64,000 nucleotides of DNA, taken from positions 179,501-243,500 of the forward strand of contig CP143548.1 in NCBI GenBank assembly GCA_037015955.1. Direction: 5' to 3'. The DNA is from Lachnospiraceae bacterium JLR.KK008. Lineage in GTDB: Bacteria > Bacillota > Clostridia > Lachnospirales > Lachnospiraceae. The position numbers and the translations under genes were made by a program. The notes under the pieces were generated by a model. The model saw only the letters and a program-made list of their open reading frames with translations. It was not told the origin of the DNA and searched no databases. Positions 1 to 9,200 of this stretch are shown here, one piece after another (the first letter of the stretch is position 1; each line of letters begins with the position of its first letter).

Positions 1-2
1 GC

Positions 3-1226
3 CGTGAGCTGGACGTACCCTATCGGAAGACCGGGAAATATCTGACAGCGTTCACTGAAGAGGATGTGGATACTCTGCAGGGACTGCTGGAGCAGGGAGA
101 GGCAAACGGCTGTGAAGGACTTGCACTGATTCCCGGAGAAGAAATGCGCCGGGAGGAACCGCTGGTAGGCGGCATGATGGCGCTGCATTCTCCGAACACG
201 GCGATTATCAATCCGTTCTTATACACGGTCGCTCTGGCGGAAAATGCCAAGGCCAACGGTGTGGATTTCTTCTTTGACAGGGAGCTGATACAGGTGCAGA
301 GACGTGGCGCCGGATTTTTGCTTATGACAAAGGACGGCAGTGTTTATCGCACATCTTTTGTCATCAACTGTGCGGGCGTACACAGCGCGACTGTGGCCGC
401 CCTGTTCGGGATTGTCTCATACCATATTTATCCATGCCGCGGAGAATATTTCATTTTGGATCAGGAGGCGCTGAAGTATGTACATACGCCGGTATATCCT
501 GCTCCGCGGAAAGGAGCAGGCGGACTTGGCGTACATCTGACGCCTACGATTGACGGCAATATTATTATTGGTCCCAGTGCGGAATACATTGACGGGGAGG
601 ACGATTTTGCCACGACGAAACAGGTTATGGACCGGTTGCTGCAGGAGGCCGGGCAGTTTCTCCCGCAGATGACAGAGAGGCTTGTGATCGGCAGCTATGC
701 AGGACTGCGGGCCAAGCAGGCGCCGCCGCAGGAAGGCGGCTTCCGGGACTTTGTAATCAAAGAGGAAGAGCGTTGCAAAGGGCTCATAGATCTGATTGGC
801 ATTGAATCTCCGGGACTGACGGCGTCCGTGCCGATCGCCAGATATGTTGCCAGACTGTTACAGGGTCGTATGGAACTTGCGGAGAAGAGTGACTTTAATC
901 CGGTTCATAAAGGGATCCAGCGGTTTCGGGAACTGCCTTTGACAGAACGGGAAAGGCTCGTGAGAGCGGACAGAGAATATGGGGAAATCATATGTCGGTG
1001 CGAGACTGTTACGAAAAAGGAGATCAGACTGGCGATCGAAAATCCTCTGGGGACGGTTACGCTGTCCGGGATCAAAAATCGGACGAGGTGTATGACCGGC
1101 AGATGTCAGGGCGGATATTGTATGGCCAGGATTGCAGATATATTGATCAATGAGTATGGATTCGCGCCGGAAGACATCAGGCTTCGGGAGACTGGCACGG
1201 AATTGTTTTGTGGAAGGGTAAAATGA
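3..1226 (+). CDS. GlpA-like FAD-dependent oxidoreductase, 5'-truncated
   Basis: The reading frame is open to the left edge, so the N-terminal FAD-binding Rossmann motif lies outside the window. The visible part has DAO-superfamily features of GlpA/GlpO-type glycerol-3-phosphate dehydrogenases or L-2-hydroxyglutarate oxidases (FVINCAGVHS, YPCRGEYF, GPSAEY, SYAGLRAK). The last ~100 residues form a BFD-like iron-sulphur domain with the cysteine set CRC...C(4)C(4)C (IICRCETVTKKEI, then RCMTGRCQGGYC). It probably oxidises glycerol-3-phosphate or a 2-hydroxyacid and passes electrons to the next gene's product. The stop overlaps that gene's start (ATGA), so the two are translationally coupled. No glycerol kinase is visible, so the substrate is uncertain. 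Confidence 0.85.
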   Translation, partial: RELDVPYRKTGKYLTAFTEEDVDTLQGLLEQGEANGCEGLALIPGEEMRREEPLVGGMMALHSPNTAIINPFLYTVALAENAKANGVDFFFDRELIQVQRRGAGFLLMTKDGSVYRTSFVINCAGVHSATVAALFGIVSYHIYPCRGEYFILDQEALKYVHTPVYPAPRKGAGGLGVHLTPTIDGNIIIGPSAEYIDGEDDFATTKQVMDRLLQEAGQFLPQMTERLVIGSYAGLRAKQAPPQEGGFRDFVIKEEERCKGLIDLIGIESPGLTASVPIARYVARLLQGRMELAEKSDFNPVHKGIQRFRELPLTERERLVRADREYGEIICRCETVTKKEIRLAIENPLGTVTLSGIKNRTRCMTGRCQGGYCMARIADILINEYGFAPEDIRLRETGTELFCGRVK

Positions 1227-2611
1227 ACACATTCGGAAAAATGGAAAATATAAAGCTGGCTGTGGTGGGAGCGGAACCGGGCGGGCTGGCCGCCGCTGTC
1301 AGCGCCAGAAGAAGCGGTATCGATGATGTTGTCGTCTTTGAGAGAGAACAAAGTCCGGGAGGGATTTTGAATCAGTGCATACATGACGGATTCGGACTTC
1401 TGCGCTACGGAGAGGCGCTGACCGGGCCGGAATATGCGGACCGGCTGTTGCAGGAGGCCAGAACGCTGGGGATAGAGATCAAAACCGGCTGTATGGTATT
1501 GCAGATGGATCGTCACAAAAGGATCACCGTCTGTTCCCCGGAAGGGTTATCGGTCATTCGCACGGAGGCAGTGATCTTTGCCACAGGCTGCAGAGAGCGG
1601 ACGCGAGGGAACATGATGATACCGGGGACGAGACCGGCCGGTATTTATACGGCAGGCGTGGCACAGAATCTGATTAACCGGAGGAACCTCATGCCGGGTA
1701 GAAAGATTATCATTCTCGGTTCGGGGGACATCGGACTGATTATGGCCAGGCGATTGGTGCTCGAAGGAGCAGAGGTGACCGCTGTCTTTGAAATACGGTC
1801 TGTTGCAGGCGGTCTGGAAAGAAATGTCAGACAATGTCTGTTCGACTATCAGATCCCTCTGTATCTGAACCATACGGTGACGCAGATCAACGGGAAAAAA
1901 CGGATCGAAAGTGTGAACGTTGCCAGAGTAAATGAGGCGGGCAGCATAATTCCGGGGACGGAAACGGTCTTTCCCTGCGATACGCTGATCTTATCTGTGG
2001 GGCTGATTCCGGAAAATGAAATTGTCAAAGACGCAGGGATCGCAATCGATGAGACGACGAAAGGGGCCAGTGTGGACGAGTGTCTGCAGACAGAGATACA
2101 GGGCGTGTTTGTCTGTGGAAACGCCAGAAAAGTGTCGGACCTGGCGGACATCGTATCGGCAGAAGGGGAAGCTGCCGGAAGAAATGCCGCCCGGTCGATC
2201 AGAAACGAAACACTGGAAACATACAGTGCTCCGGTTTCGCACACATTGCCCAAAGGAGTTCCGCAGGCAGGGATTCTCACCTGTATTGTCTGTCCGCGGG
2301 GATGCCATCTGACAACGTCTTGGGACAGGGAGGGTGAAGTGCTGGTCTCAGGAAATCAATGTCCCAGAGGACTGGCATATGCCAGAGAAGAGCTGACCTG
2401 CCCGAAAAGGATATTAACGACGACAGTGAAGACGGCGGACGGCGGTCTGCTTTCTGTAAAGACAAAGAACGGAGTTGAAAAGTCGGCTCTGGCAACATGG
2501 TCGGAAAAACTGTGGCATATGACATTGCCTGCCCGTACCTATCAATGCGGAGACATCATAGTGATAGACGGATGTGAATTTCTGGCGGGAGTGGATACGA
2601 GATCACGGTGA
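1223..2611 (+). CDS. GlpB-like NAD(P)/FAD oxidoreductase fused to DUF1667
   Basis: A 462-aa flavoprotein. An N-terminal dinucleotide-binding motif sits near residues 12-22 (VVGAEPGGLAAAVSARRSG, with E-P in place of the usual G-P-A). ATGCRERTRG follows, then a second Rossmann motif near 160 (IIILGSGDIGL). From about residue 340 the protein becomes a DUF1667 domain: CIVCPRGCHL...GNQCPRGLAYAREE...CPKRILTTTV. DUF1667 is usually a separate small protein in glp-type operons, so this is a fusion. I chose ATG 1223, which overlaps the upstream stop and follows GGAAGGG; an in-frame TTG lies at 1208. Likely role: NAD(P)H-coupled electron partner of the upstream GlpA-like protein. Substrate specificity is inferred only from family. 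Confidence 0.82.
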   Translation: MNTFGKMENIKLAVVGAEPGGLAAAVSARRSGIDDVVVFEREQSPGGILNQCIHDGFGLLRYGEALTGPEYADRLLQEARTLGIEIKTGCMVLQMDRHKRITVCSPEGLSVIRTEAVIFATGCRERTRGNMMIPGTRPAGIYTAGVAQNLINRRNLMPGRKIIILGSGDIGLIMARRLVLEGAEVTAVFEIRSVAGGLERNVRQCLFDYQIPLYLNHTVTQINGKKRIESVNVARVNEAGSIIPGTETVFPCDTLILSVGLIPENEIVKDAGIAIDETTKGASVDECLQTEIQGVFVCGNARKVSDLADIVSAEGEAAGRNAARSIRNETLETYSAPVSHTLPKGVPQAGILTCIVCPRGCHLTTSWDREGEVLVSGNQCPRGLAYAREELTCPKRILTTTVKTADGGLLSVKTKNGVEKSALATWSEKLWHMTLPARTYQCGDIIVIDGCEFLAGVDTRSR

Positions 2612-2712
2612 CTGAAAGGATGCCGCCGAAAGGGCAGGATGATTGTCATGCGAATTCGCAGGAAAATAAGGAACGGATCAGATATGGCGGAAACCGGTTG
2701 AGGCTTGTGTAT

Positions 2713-3969
2713 ATGGAACATACGGAGAGAAAAGGGAACAAGAGACGTAAAAGAAGAACGTTCGACGAATGGCTTACGGATGCCAGGACATACCGGAAAA
2801 GGTATGGTGATCTCCTGGTACCGTGTGACTATGTAACAGCAGAGGGGAACCGACTGGGCAGATGGATCGAACGCAAACGGGGACAGTACAATGGTGTGAA
2901 ATCGATTCACGGTCAGCTGTATGCCGATGAGATAGCGGCTTTGGAAGCGATCGGTATGGTGTGGAAACTGGAACACCGGTTTCCGTGGGAAGAGTGGATC
3001 TGTCAGGCGGATCAATATTATCATACATACGGACATCTGAATGTTCCGAAAGAATATGCCATTGGGCCCTATCGCCTCGGATATTGGCTCATAGAGCAGC
3101 GTCAGAAGTACGCTTCCGGGCAATTATCATCCATGCAGATCAGAGAGCTGGAAAAATTTCAAATGCGCTGGGAGATGTCGCGGCCGCGCAGCTGGAATGA
3201 ATGGTATGAGATCGCCCGAATTTATTATGAGAGACATGGGGATCTCAGAGTTCCGGCGAATTATACGACGAAAGAAGGCATCCGGCTGGGCAGATGGATT
3301 TGCAGCCAAAGGGACTGTTATCATGAACGGCCCGGTAAGCGCAGACTGACATCAGCGGAGATCGAAAAGCTGGATGGTATCGGTATGGTCTGGAGCATTG
3401 CGCAGGAACAGGATCTTTACTGGCAGCGTATGCTGGAATGTGCAAAAGCGTATGTGGCGGAACATCACCGGCTGCCGCCACGGATCTCGGAAAAAGTGAT
3501 GACGGCGGATGGAAACGATCTGACGAACTGGGTGCGGGCGCAGCAAGACCGATACCGACAGGGACTTTTAAAAGAAGAAAGAGTGGCGGCGCTGAAAGCG
3601 GCAGGCATTGTCGGACGCAGAGAAGGGAAAGAGAGCAGAAGGTCTGATGACGGAAGCAATATGGGGGAGAGAATCCGTACCCTGCGCGTTCTTCTGAAAT
3701 TGTCGCCGGAAAAAGTGGCGGAAGATCTGCACATCAGCGAGAAGGATTATATGGAGGCGGAGACCGGAAAGAAGGATATGCCCCTCGGTATGGCGATGCG
3801 CATTGCCTCGTACTATCGTCTGTCACTGGTCTATCTCGCGCAGGGCAGGTGGACAGCCTCAAAATCAGTCCACACCCAGGAGAGCGCTGCTATCCTGTCG
3901 ATGCTCAGACGCAGCGAGACCAAAAAGCGGGAACATGCCATAAAGATGTTAGAAGAATATCTGACATAG
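2713..3969 (+). CDS. Helicase-associated (HA) repeat protein with C-terminal XRE-type HTH
   Basis: About 418 aa, very basic at the N-terminus. Four successive HA-type repeats (PF03457-like) each carry W-x(6-8)-A-x-x-Y-x(3-4)-G-x-L-x-V-P ... L-G-x-W-I, for example DEWLTDARTYRKRYGDLLVP, EEWICQADQYYHTYGHLNVP and NEWYEIARIYYERHGDLRVP, plus a weaker fourth copy. No helicase motor is present. From about residue 317 (GERIRTLRVLLKLSPEKVAE) there is an XRE-like HTH, then a tail (ILSMLRRSE...AIKMLEEYL) that recurs in the next gene. HA domains normally flank DEAD/DEAH helicases and are thought to bind nucleic acid, so DNA binding is likely. A longer start, GTG 2608 overlapping the preceding stop, is possible. 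Confidence 0.75.
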   Translation: MEHTERKGNKRRKRRTFDEWLTDARTYRKRYGDLLVPCDYVTAEGNRLGRWIERKRGQYNGVKSIHGQLYADEIAALEAIGMVWKLEHRFPWEEWICQADQYYHTYGHLNVPKEYAIGPYRLGYWLIEQRQKYASGQLSSMQIRELEKFQMRWEMSRPRSWNEWYEIARIYYERHGDLRVPANYTTKEGIRLGRWICSQRDCYHERPGKRRLTSAEIEKLDGIGMVWSIAQEQDLYWQRMLECAKAYVAEHHRLPPRISEKVMTADGNDLTNWVRAQQDRYRQGLLKEERVAALKAAGIVGRREGKESRRSDDGSNMGERIRTLRVLLKLSPEKVAEDLHISEKDYMEAETGKKDMPLGMAMRIASYYRLSLVYLAQGRWTASKSVHTQESAAILSMLRRSETKKREHAIKMLEEYLT

Positions 3970-3987
3970 AGTGTGTGGGAAAAACTT

Positions 3988-4353
3988 ATGGAGTATACGG
4001 CAGAATTTATTTATGATAAATCAGAAACGGGGAGGCGCATTCGCAGCCTGCGTGAGCAGAAAAAGATAACCTGTGAGGAAATGGCGCAAAAGCTGGGTAG
4101 AACAGAAAAAGAATTCAGAGACGTCGAGCGGGGATTATGCAGCATCTCTCTGCATACGGCGCTGGAGATTGCGGCTTTCTTTGATCTGACATTGGACGAG
4201 CTGATTGAAGGAGACAGCCATGAAGCTGATACACAGATACAGCCGACGGGTGAGGAAGAAAAGATCCTGTCCCTTCTGGCACGCAGTGATCCGCGACAGC
4301 GCACAGAGGCGCTGAAACTGGTACAGGAATACTTACTGGATGGAATAGAATAA
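3988..4353 (+). CDS. XRE-family HTH regulator, paralogue of the preceding C-terminus
   Basis: A 121-aa HTH protein: GRRIRSLREQKKITCEEMAQKLGRTEKEF, then an HTH-stabilising region (LEIAAFFDLTLDELIEGD). The tail ILSLLARSDPRQRTEALKLVQEYL aligns with the end of the HA-repeat protein just upstream (ILSMLRRSETKKREHAIKMLEEYL). The two probably arose by duplication and may form mixed dimers. The gene lies 18 bp after the upstream stop and is probably cotranscribed. An in-frame GTG at 3973 is an alternative start. The target is unknown. Confidence 0.75.
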   Translation: MEYTAEFIYDKSETGRRIRSLREQKKITCEEMAQKLGRTEKEFRDVERGLCSISLHTALEIAAFFDLTLDELIEGDSHEADTQIQPTGEEEKILSLLARSDPRQRTEALKLVQEYLLDGIE

Positions 4354-4423
4354 CAATAAAGAGAAGATCAAAAATTTGATAAGAAATGGAAAATATGGAA
4401 CAAAAACGATGCGTCTTATAAAA

Positions 4424-5380
4424 TTACTGTTTTGTTAATTGCTTCACTTCCTCCACAGACAATCCGGTTCCGTCAGCGATTTCTTCCAGAGAGAGCTTCC
4501 CCATTTGGAGCAGACGCTTTGCCGTCTTAATACCTGCGGTATAGATGCCCTGCTGCAGGCCTTTTTGTATGCCTTGCTGTATGCCCTGTTGCAAGCCTTG
4601 TTGTGTTGCGGTTTGACGAGCCTCTTCCATTTCGTTTTCCAGACTTTCCAGATAAGAACGCATGATTTCTTCTTCCTCATACAATACCATCATAATATCC
4701 ACTACCTCCTTTTCCCTGCTTTCCAGATATTCTTTTAACACATTTCTGTCTTTACAGATGCGAATCGTTTCTGAAATGGCCTTTTGTGTTCTGCCATATA
4801 GGGCGATCTGAGCGTTGCATACTTGTGTAAAACTGACATATTGGTTGATGATGTCTCCTTTCTTTCCGTCATAGATCATTTTTACTTTTACTTCAAGACA
4901 ACATTCCTGCCCGTGGAAAAACTCTTCTGTCAGTGATACTTGTGAGGGCCTTTCTTTTCTGCTGCCTGTGTAGATGACATAGATTTCCGGCAACGGCAGT
5001 TGTACTTTTTTACCCTTATACAGGTTCTGCTTTGTCCGCTTCAGATAATCATGACAGGTTTGCGACAGATACAGGAATGCTCTGACTATGATATTCACCG
5101 TCCATGTGGATTGTGCTTCCACTAAGAGTATCAGGCGATTGCCGACCATAAAACCAAGATCATTGTACAAACTGTCTGTCAGAATATTGCGGATCGTAAC
5201 GTCTGTCAAATCTTCTCCGGTAACATCAGTATCTTCCGGATGGAGCGCTTTATACAGTTGAATCAGATATTTTTTATCCTGAAACAAATTTGTGAAGACG
5301 CTGTCCTTGATCGTCCGTTTTATAATTCTTGTCTGTTTGTTTTTTAAAGATTGGCTCTGGTTTTCTGCCAATCGCATCAC
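4424..5380 (-). CDS. Rpn-family recombination-promoting nuclease / PD-(D/E)XK putative transposase
   Basis: 318 aa on the minus strand. It has the signature of the Rpn/YhgA-like PDDEXK family: DSVFTNLFQDKKYLIQLYKALHP, then a nuclease core with TDSLYNDLGFMVGNRLILLVEAQSTWT, where D, E and Q form the PD-(D/E)XK-like centre. The C-terminal region has a short iterated Q-Q/K-G-L/I tract (QQGLQQGIQQGIQKGLQQGI), typical of the family and prone to slippage, followed by LSLEEIADGTGLSVEEV. Related proteins cleave DNA and stimulate RecA-independent recombination. The gene stands alone, convergent to the HTH pair and divergent from the ileS leader. Confidence 0.8.
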   Translation of the reverse strand: MMRLAENQSQSLKNKQTRIIKRTIKDSVFTNLFQDKKYLIQLYKALHPEDTDVTGEDLTDVTIRNILTDSLYNDLGFMVGNRLILLVEAQSTWTVNIIVRAFLYLSQTCHDYLKRTKQNLYKGKKVQLPLPEIYVIYTGSRKERPSQVSLTEEFFHGQECCLEVKVKMIYDGKKGDIINQYVSFTQVCNAQIALYGRTQKAISETIRICKDRNVLKEYLESREKEVVDIMMVLYEEEEIMRSYLESLENEMEEARQTATQQGLQQGIQQGIQKGLQQGIYTAGIKTAKRLLQMGKLSLEEIADGTGLSVEEVKQLTKQ

Positions 5381-5513
5381 CTGCCTTTTTTGAGGATTTA
5401 TTCGGATTACTATAATCTTATCATACTATAAAAAAACAGACTGATCAATGAAATTACGGCAGGGAATATGATGAACGCATAGCGGAACAGCAAAAATTTC
5501 CCATATATTCTTC

Positions 5514-5543
5514 TTGACATCCTCAAAAGCACAGTTTTATAAT
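5514..5543 (+). promoter_or_regulatory. Sigma-A-type promoter of the ileS T-box transcript
   Basis: TTGACA at 5514-5519 and TATAAT at 5538-5543, separated by 18 bp. Both hexamers match consensus. The promoter lies just upstream of the T-box leader. Confidence 0.8.
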
Positions 5544-5549
5544 ATTTAC

Positions 5550-5850
5550 GAGAAAAAGACGATGACGAAGACAGTAGATTTTTTTCGAACGCAGCAGAGA
5601 GCCGGGGATGGTGGGAGCCTGGCGCCAGTAGGAAATGATTGAAGATCACTTCTGAGTTTCGGGGTTGAAATGTATTTGTATTGCAGAGGCAGAGTAAACG
5701 CAGACGGTGTTCCTCCGTTATGGGAAGCCATATGGACCGGATTTCCAGAGCCAGCTGTGACTGGCGTATTTCTTATGGAAAACGGGAGTATGTGTAACAG
5801 GTGGTAGCACGGAGAATTTATCCTTGTCCTTTTACGGGCAGGGATTTTTT
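5550..5850 (+). promoter_or_regulatory. T-box leader (tRNA-Ile sensing) with terminator
   Basis: The leader contains a T-box-type stem I with an AG-bulge-like CAGAGAGCCGGGG segment and a specifier-loop context GAAG-ATC-ACTTCTGAG. The specifier codon is therefore ATC (Ile) at 5645-5647. The conserved T-box element is ACAGGTGGTAGCACGG at 5797-5812. It is followed by a Rho-independent terminator, CCTTGTCC/GGGCAGGG with a T6 run, at about 5822-5850. In this class, uncharged tRNA-Ile stabilises the antiterminator and allows ileS expression. The isoleucine specifier agrees with the downstream gene, although 390 bp separate the terminator from the start codon (see the next element). Confidence 0.85.
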
Positions 5851-6172
5851 GTTGTACAGGATTCAGAGGGCGAAGGCGCTATAAAAAATGTGTAAGGACA
5901 AATTGCACAAAATATTCTCTCACATCAGGCTTTGTCATATGGATTTTCTAAAATATTCCGACAAAATTATGATAGCGGACGAAACCGCCCGATATTCGCC
6001 ATCCGGGCTCAGATCGGGCTTTTTAGGACATCCATGTCCTGAAATTTCTGCCTGTCTTACGGAATATTAAGAAAATCTCATATTCCTTCGCAATGGTTGC
6101 TTCGCGAACATTTTGTGCGATTTGCCCACAAAGATTTAGCAAAGCGCCTTCGCCCTCTGAATCCTGTATAAC
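5851..6172 (+). repeat. Foldback (MITE-like) element in the ileS leader
   Basis: Terminal inverted repeats of 30 bp at 5851-5880 and 6143-6172 match at 29 of 30 positions (core ATTCAGAGGGCGAAGGCGCT). Complementarity continues imperfectly inward: GCACAAAAT at both sides, and ATTTTCTAAAATATTCCG against ATTTTCTTAATATTCCG. The whole ~322 bp could form a long hairpin. No credible ORF is present. Near the centre a second terminator-like hairpin (GCCCGAT 5987-5993, ATCGGGC 6013-6019, then T5) points toward ileS. Its left end abuts the T-run of the T-box terminator. It is probably a small non-autonomous mobile element. Confidence 0.7.
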
Positions 6173-6238
6173 AAAAAGAAAAACGTGCGGTTCGCGGAGA
6201 GGAACCAATTCAAAGTATATTTTCAGGAGGTAAAACAA

Positions 6239-9200
6239 ATGTACCAAAAGGTATCTACAGACCTGAATTTCGTGGACAGGGAAAAAGAAGTCGGGAAATT
6301 CTGGCGGGAACATGATATTTTCAGGAAGAGTATGGAGAGCAGGAAGCAGGGGGAAACGTATACGTTCTACGACGGGCCGCCGACTGCCAACGGAAAGCCC
6401 CACATCGGACATGTGCTGACCAGAGTCATCAAAGATATGATTCCTCGTTACAGGACGATGAAAGGGTATATGGTTCCGAGAAAGGCGGGCTGGGATACAC
6501 ACGGACTTCCGGTGGAGCTGGAAGTGGAGAAGCTCCTTGGACTGGACGGCAAGGAGCAGATTGAAGAGTATGGGCTCGATCCGTTTATTTCCAAATGTAA
6601 GGAGAGCGTGTGGAAATATAAGGGTATGTGGGAAGACTTTTCCGGCACGGTAGGATTCTGGGCGGATATGGACGATCCATATGTCACTTATCATGACGAT
6701 TATATCGAATCCGAGTGGTGGGCGTTGAAGGAAATCTGGGATAAGGGACTGCTCTACAAAGGGTTCAAGATTGTGCCGTATTGTCCGCGGTGCGGGACGC
6801 CGCTATCCTCTCATGAGGTAGCGCAGGGCTATAAGGCAGTAAAGGAACGGTCTGCGATTGTGCGCTTTAAAGTCAGGGATGAGGAGGCTTATTTCCTGGC
6901 ATGGACGACAACGCCATGGACACTGCCCTCCAATCTGGCGCTCTGTGTCAATCCCGGGGAAACTTATGTCAAAGTAAAGGCGGCCGACGGCTATGTCTAT
7001 TATATGGCACAGGCGCTTCTGGACCGGGTGCTTGGTAAACTGGGGGATGAAGCAGCCGATAAGGCGGCCTGTGAAGTGCTGGAGACTTATACCGGAAAAG
7101 ATCTGGAATACAAAGAATATGAACCGCTGTTTGCCTGCGCGGGTGAAGGTGCGGCAAAACAGCATAAAAAGGCGCATTATGTGACTTGTGACACATATGT
7201 CACAATGACGGACGGTACCGGTATCGTTCATATCGCTCCTGCCTTTGGTGAGGACGATGCGCAGGTGGGCAGGAAATATGATCTTCCGTTTGTACAGTTT
7301 GTGGACGGCAAAGGCAATATGACGGCAGAGACGCCTTATGCGGGGAAATTCGTGAAGGATGCCGATCTGGATATTTTAAAAGATCTGGAAAAAGAAGGAA
7401 AGCTGTTTGACGCGCCGAAGTTCGAGCATGACTATCCATTCTGCTGGCGTTGTGACACACCGCTGATTTATTATGCGCGGGAGTCATGGTTTATCAAGAT
7501 GACGGCAGTGAAAGATGACCTGATCCGCAATAATAATACGATCAACTGGATTCCGGAATCGATCGGCAAAGGGCGGTTTGGAGACTGGCTGGAAAATATT
7601 CAGGACTGGGGAATTTCCAGAAACCGATACTGGGGGACGCCGCTGAATGTGTGGGAATGTTCCTGCGGCCATATGCACGCGATCGGCAGCAGGCAGGAAC
7701 TGGAACAGATGAGCGGCAACCCTGAGGCAAAAACGGTAGAGCTTCACAGGCCGTATATCGATGCGATTACGATCAAGTGTCCGCAGTGCGGTGGTGAAAT
7801 GCACCGTGTGCCGGAAGTGATCGACTGCTGGTTTGACTCCGGGGCGATGCCGTTTGCCCAGCACCATTATCCGTTTGAAAATAAAGATTTATTTGAGCAG
7901 CAGTTTCCGGCACAGTTTATTTCCGAGGCGGTCGACCAGACAAGAGGGTGGTTCTATTCTCTGCTGGCGGAATCGACGTTACTGTTTAACCGGGCGCCCT
8001 ATGAGAACGTGATCGTACTGGGACATGTACAGGATGAGAACGGAAAGAAACTGTCCAAATCCAAAGGCAATGCCATTGATCCCTTTGAGGCCTTGTCCCA
8101 ATACGGCGCCGATGCGATCCGCTGGTATTTTTATATCAATTCTGCGCCGTGGCTGCCGAACCGCTTCTATGGCAAGGCCGTGATGGAAGGACAGCGTAAA
8201 TTTATGGGCACGTTGTGGAATACGTATGCCTTTTTCGTGCTCTATGCGAATATCGACGGGTTTGACGCCACGAAATATGAACTGGAATATGATAAATTGT
8301 CTGTCATGGATAAATGGCTGTTGTCGAAGCTGAACACACTCATCCAGGACGTTGACGCCGATCTGGGCAATTACCGTATTCCGGAGGCGGCAAGAGCATT
8401 GCAGGATTTCGTGGACGAGATGAGCAACTGGTATGTAAGGCGGGGCAGAGAACGTTTCTGGGCCAAAGGGATGGAACAGGATAAAATCAATGCCTATATG
8501 ACGTTGTATACGGCTCTTGTGACTGTTTCCAAGGCTGCGGCGCCGATGGTTCCGTTTATGACTGAACAGATCTACCAGAATCTGGTGAGAAGCATTGACA
8601 AAGAGGCACCGGAGAGCATTCATCTGTGTGATTTCCCGGCTGCGGATAAAGCTGTGATCGACACGAAACTGGAGGAGGATATGGAAGCGGTGCTCGCCAC
8701 AGTCGTTCTCGGACGTGCGGCGAGAAATACGGCCAATATCAAGAACCGTCAGCCGATTGGCATGATGTACGTGAAAGCGGAGAATGAACTCTCTGATTTT
8801 TATAAAGAGATCATCGAAGATGAGTTGAATGTCAAAGAAGTCGTCTATTCACAGGATGTGAGAAACTTCACCTCCTACACATTCAAGCCGCAGCTGAAAA
8901 CGCTGGGACGGCGGTTTGGCAAACAGATCAATGCGCTCAAAGAGCTGCTGGCAACGATCGACGGCAATCAGGCGATGGACGAAATCAATGAGAAGGGTAC
9001 GCTGACGGTCACACTGGACGGCAAAGAAGAGGTGTTAGACAAAGAGGATCTTCTGATCGATGCTGCGCAGGTGGAGGGCTTTGTATCCGAGAGTTATGGC
9101 GGCATTACAGTTGTACTTGATACGAATCTGTCCGAAGCGCTGATCGAGGAAGGGTTTGTCTATGAAATTATCAGTAAGATCCAGACAATGCGCAAAGAAG

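Noticed and set aside
858-1232. 124-aa minus-strand ORF opposite the GlpA-like gene
   Set aside because: It is a shadow of the plus-strand coding frame. The many other opposite-strand frames in this window were rejected for the same reason.
4559-4618. CRISPR-like or tandem repeat at the Rpn gene end
   Set aside because: It is the in-frame Gln-Gly-Leu/Ile tract typical of Rpn-family C-termini.
5888-6070. 60-aa ORF inside the foldback element
   Set aside because: It lies in imperfectly paired inverted-repeat DNA with no ribosome site, so it is a chance frame.
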